A stretch of 64,000 bases of DNA from Roseiarcus sp963824475. GTDB lineage: Bacteria; Pseudomonadota; Alphaproteobacteria; Rhizobiales; Beijerinckiaceae. The stretch spans positions 434,001 through 498,000 of the forward strand of contig CAWGPR010000005.1 in NCBI GenBank assembly GCA_963824475.1. The letters are read 5' to 3'. The notes beneath the pieces were generated by a model. That model did not search any database. It had not been told where the DNA came from and was given only the letters and a program-made list of their open reading frames with translations. The first letter of the stretch is position 1. Each line of letters begins with the position of its first letter. A program made the position numbers and the translations under genes. Below are positions 62,502 through 64,000 of the stretch, in pieces.

Positions 62502-62880
62502 CTATCCCCCGATTCTCGCCCTTGGCGGCCGCGTCAATCGCATCGCGAGCGCAAGCCCTATGACAACGCCAAGCGCAAGCGGCGCGAGCGAGGGCCGCGG
62601 CGTACGCTGAAAGCGCACGCCATTCCTGTTCGATCACGATGAAGCCGAGCGGCTTCGCCGTCATGCCGCCGCCCAGGCCCTTGGCGATAAGACCATCGCC
62701 AACGCCAAGGCCGAAACGCGCCTCAGCGACCGGAATGACGGTTCTGTCTCCGTCAACGACCGGCGACCCAAACACGGCGGTGGCGTTCGCTTTCTTGCCG
62801 ATCGCCTCGGCAAGCTCGACAAGTTGCGGGGACATGTCCTTTCGCATGGCTTCCGCTTCGGCGTCCATCAATCGGCCCAT
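62502..62880 (-). pseudogene. GerW/YtfJ-family protein, frameshifted
   Basis: The N-terminal part (MDAEAEAMRKDMSPQLVELA, GKKANATAVFGSPVVDGDRT, AEARFGLGVGDGLIAKGLGG) and KPLGFIVIEQE match the GerW (sporulation YtfJ) family, also found in non-sporing bacteria. After GFIVIEQE the frame breaks at about 62610. Removing one T restores GVRFQRTPRPSLAPLALGVV and a final membrane helix ending in RARIGG at a TAG (62502-62504). As written the protein would run on in the wrong frame to 62437. GGAG lies upstream of the ATG. Function unknown. Confidence 0.75.
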
Positions 62881-63019
62881 CTATTCAGCTCCTCAGCCGC
62901 GTGAACAGATAACAACTCGGCAGCGGGTGTTTTTGAACCATTTCAATTCCGTCATCCGGGCTCTCCAGACGGGCCCGAGTTTGCTAATGTCGTCATCCAG
63001 CAACAGGGCGACTAGGACT

Positions 63020-63475
63020 ATGGCGACCCATACTGCGGAGATCAAATGGGCGGCGAAGGAGAGCGGCGAGGAATTCCTCAAGGGCCGCTTCAGCCGCGCG
63101 CACACCGTGAGCTTCGACGGTGGGACGGTCATTCCTGCGTCGGCTTCGCCCCATGTGGTGGGAAAATGGGCGGTTCAAGCCGCCGTCGATCCGGAGGAAA
63201 TGTTCGTCGCGGCGCTGTCGAGCTGCCACATGCTGTCGTTCCTGCATCTGGCCCGAATGGCCGGCTTCGCGGTTAAGGCCTACGACGACCATGCCGAAGG
63301 GGTGACCGAGGAAATTGGGCCAGGACGGGTGGCGGTGACCAAGGTCGTGCTGCGGCCGAAAATCGAATGGGCGGGCGCCGCTCCCAAGCCGGATGAGCTC
63401 GAACGCCTGCACCACCAGGCCCACGAAATCTGCTTCATCGCCAATTCGGTGAAGACCGAGGTGACCGTGGGATAG
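63020..63475 (+). CDS. OsmC-family peroxiredoxin-like protein
   Basis: The 151-residue protein has the OsmC/Ohr fold. EFLKGRFSRAHTVSFDGGTV is followed by DPEEMFVAALSSCHMLSFLH, which carries the first Cys; the second is in AHEICFIANSVKTEV near the C-terminus. Such proteins reduce organic hydroperoxides through the Cys pair. The ATG at 63020 was chosen because the conserved MATHTAEIKW starts there; the ribosome site is weak. Single-gene unit. Confidence 0.92.
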   Translation: MATHTAEIKWAAKESGEEFLKGRFSRAHTVSFDGGTVIPASASPHVVGKWAVQAAVDPEEMFVAALSSCHMLSFLHLARMAGFAVKAYDDHAEGVTEEIGPGRVAVTKVVLRPKIEWAGAAPKPDELERLHHQAHEICFIANSVKTEVTVG

Positions 63476-63605
63476 TTCTGCTGTTCGGGCTCGACAGCGC
63501 GACTGCCTTAAGCCTCATCTCAGGGATTGACAATCAATTTCCGCCCCGCGGTAGGGTTGCCCTGTTTTACTGTTATGAGGCCCGACAACGCCGTACTCCC
63601 TCCCC

Positions 63606-64000
63606 ATGACCTTCGACTATACCGGCCGAGCGAAGCTGCCACCTTTGACCGCATTTTGTACGAGGCTGTCTGAGCCCGCGAACCTATTGGGCCTCGCTGA
63701 CAGCATGATCGCCAGCCGCTCGTCAAACGTCGATAACCGCGCGGTCGTCTTGTCCCTGGTTATTATGGCAGGGGCCGGCAACTTCGTCGGAGGCTTGCGA
63801 TGGGACCCTCAAGAGACAGGGATGTGGGATGGGTCGCGGCACTATCTGCGCAATACCAATCTCGATGTGATCGCGGCGGAGGCCATAATCTGGATTTACT
63901 TCTTGATGGGCAGATTCTACCAGGCGGAGGAGAGCTCCCAAATGAGTGGTAGGATTGGTTACGGCACGACTTTTACAGCGGCACAGCTCACGCTGAAGAT
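63606..64000 (+). CDS. Hypothetical protein, cut by the right edge
   Basis: An ATG at 63606 opens a frame that stays free of stops for 131 codons to the window end. The sequence (SLVIMAGAGNFVGGLRWDPQ, TNLDVIAAEAIIWIYFLMGR) is mildly hydrophobic and somewhat A+T-richer than its neighbours. I do not recognise it. A TTGACA at 63527-63532 is a possible -35 box. Coding status is likely but not certain. Confidence 0.45.
   Translation, partial: MTFDYTGRAKLPPLTAFCTRLSEPANLLGLADSMIASRSSNVDNRAVVLSLVIMAGAGNFVGGLRWDPQETGMWDGSRHYLRNTNLDVIAAEAIIWIYFLMGRFYQAEESSQMSGRIGYGTTFTAAQLTLK

Overview
The window looks like chromosomal DNA of a GC-rich alphaproteobacterium of the order Hyphomicrobiales (Rhizobiales). 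Supporting signs are homospermidine synthase, NADP-malic enzyme plus pyruvate phosphate dikinase, intracellular PHB depolymerase, imuA-imuB under a GTTC-N7-GTTC LexA box, an ECF sigma/NrsF pair and palindromic repeats of the type scattered through these genomes. A c-type cytochrome P460 hints at a methylotroph or methanotroph relative (Beijerinckiaceae/Methylocystaceae), but this is inference. No rRNA, tRNA or CRISPR array was recognised.

Layout. 1-4300: a ROK regulator cut by the left edge, divergent from a sugar ABC importer (binding protein and two permeases, no ATPase gene). 4580-8050: transglutaminase-like protein and the LexA-controlled imuA-imuB mutasome genes. 8100-12550: small and hypothetical genes, a probable non-coding transcript region, a frameshifted trmO, an isochorismatase-type hydrolase and a small Cys/His-rich exported protein. 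12660-20620: Tat-exported phosphoesterase, SnoaL-like protein, chorismate synthase (aroC), a small exported protein, a DsbA-type isomerase, PHB depolymerase, a glutathione transferase, a GNAT and a dodecin. 20700-25240: a TetR-controlled membrane protein, a DUF1275 protein, then an A+T-richer patch with an HsdR-N-like nuclease. 25400-40600: core metabolism (metH, maeB, kup, pcaD-like hydrolase, ppdK) and hrcA. 40630-47280: TPP enzyme, ParE-type toxin-antitoxin pair, a frameshifted amidohydrolase, PsiE-like protein, cupin, aldo/keto reductase and a DsbA-like protein. 47290-50980: an ECF sigma factor with its NrsF anti-sigma, divergent from a DUF692-DUF2063-DoxX operon of the bufferin/gig type. 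51000-57290: epoxide hydrolase, cytochrome P460, homospermidine synthase, a truncated polysaccharide-export gene, a PhaC-like hydrolase and a Phd/VapC pair. 57480-62360: a four-gene operon of a ribose-type ABC importer with methylthioribose kinase. 62500-64000: a frameshifted GerW-like gene, OsmC and a gene cut by the right edge.

The most interesting points are these. The bufferin-like operon has no recognisable precursor gene, and it carries a SigF-like promoter (GTAACA-N16-CGAA). Its DUF2063 gene contains an in-frame insertion of about 50 codons derived from a palindromic repeat; a related piece sits, in the same reading frame, inside imuA, and other members are intergenic. Several genes (trmO, the amidohydrolase, the GerW-like gene, perhaps hrcA and a membrane coiled-coil gene) show single frame breaks, which suggests either uncorrected sequence errors or recent decay. 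The A+T-richer nuclease patch and the methylthioribose uptake operon also deserve attention.
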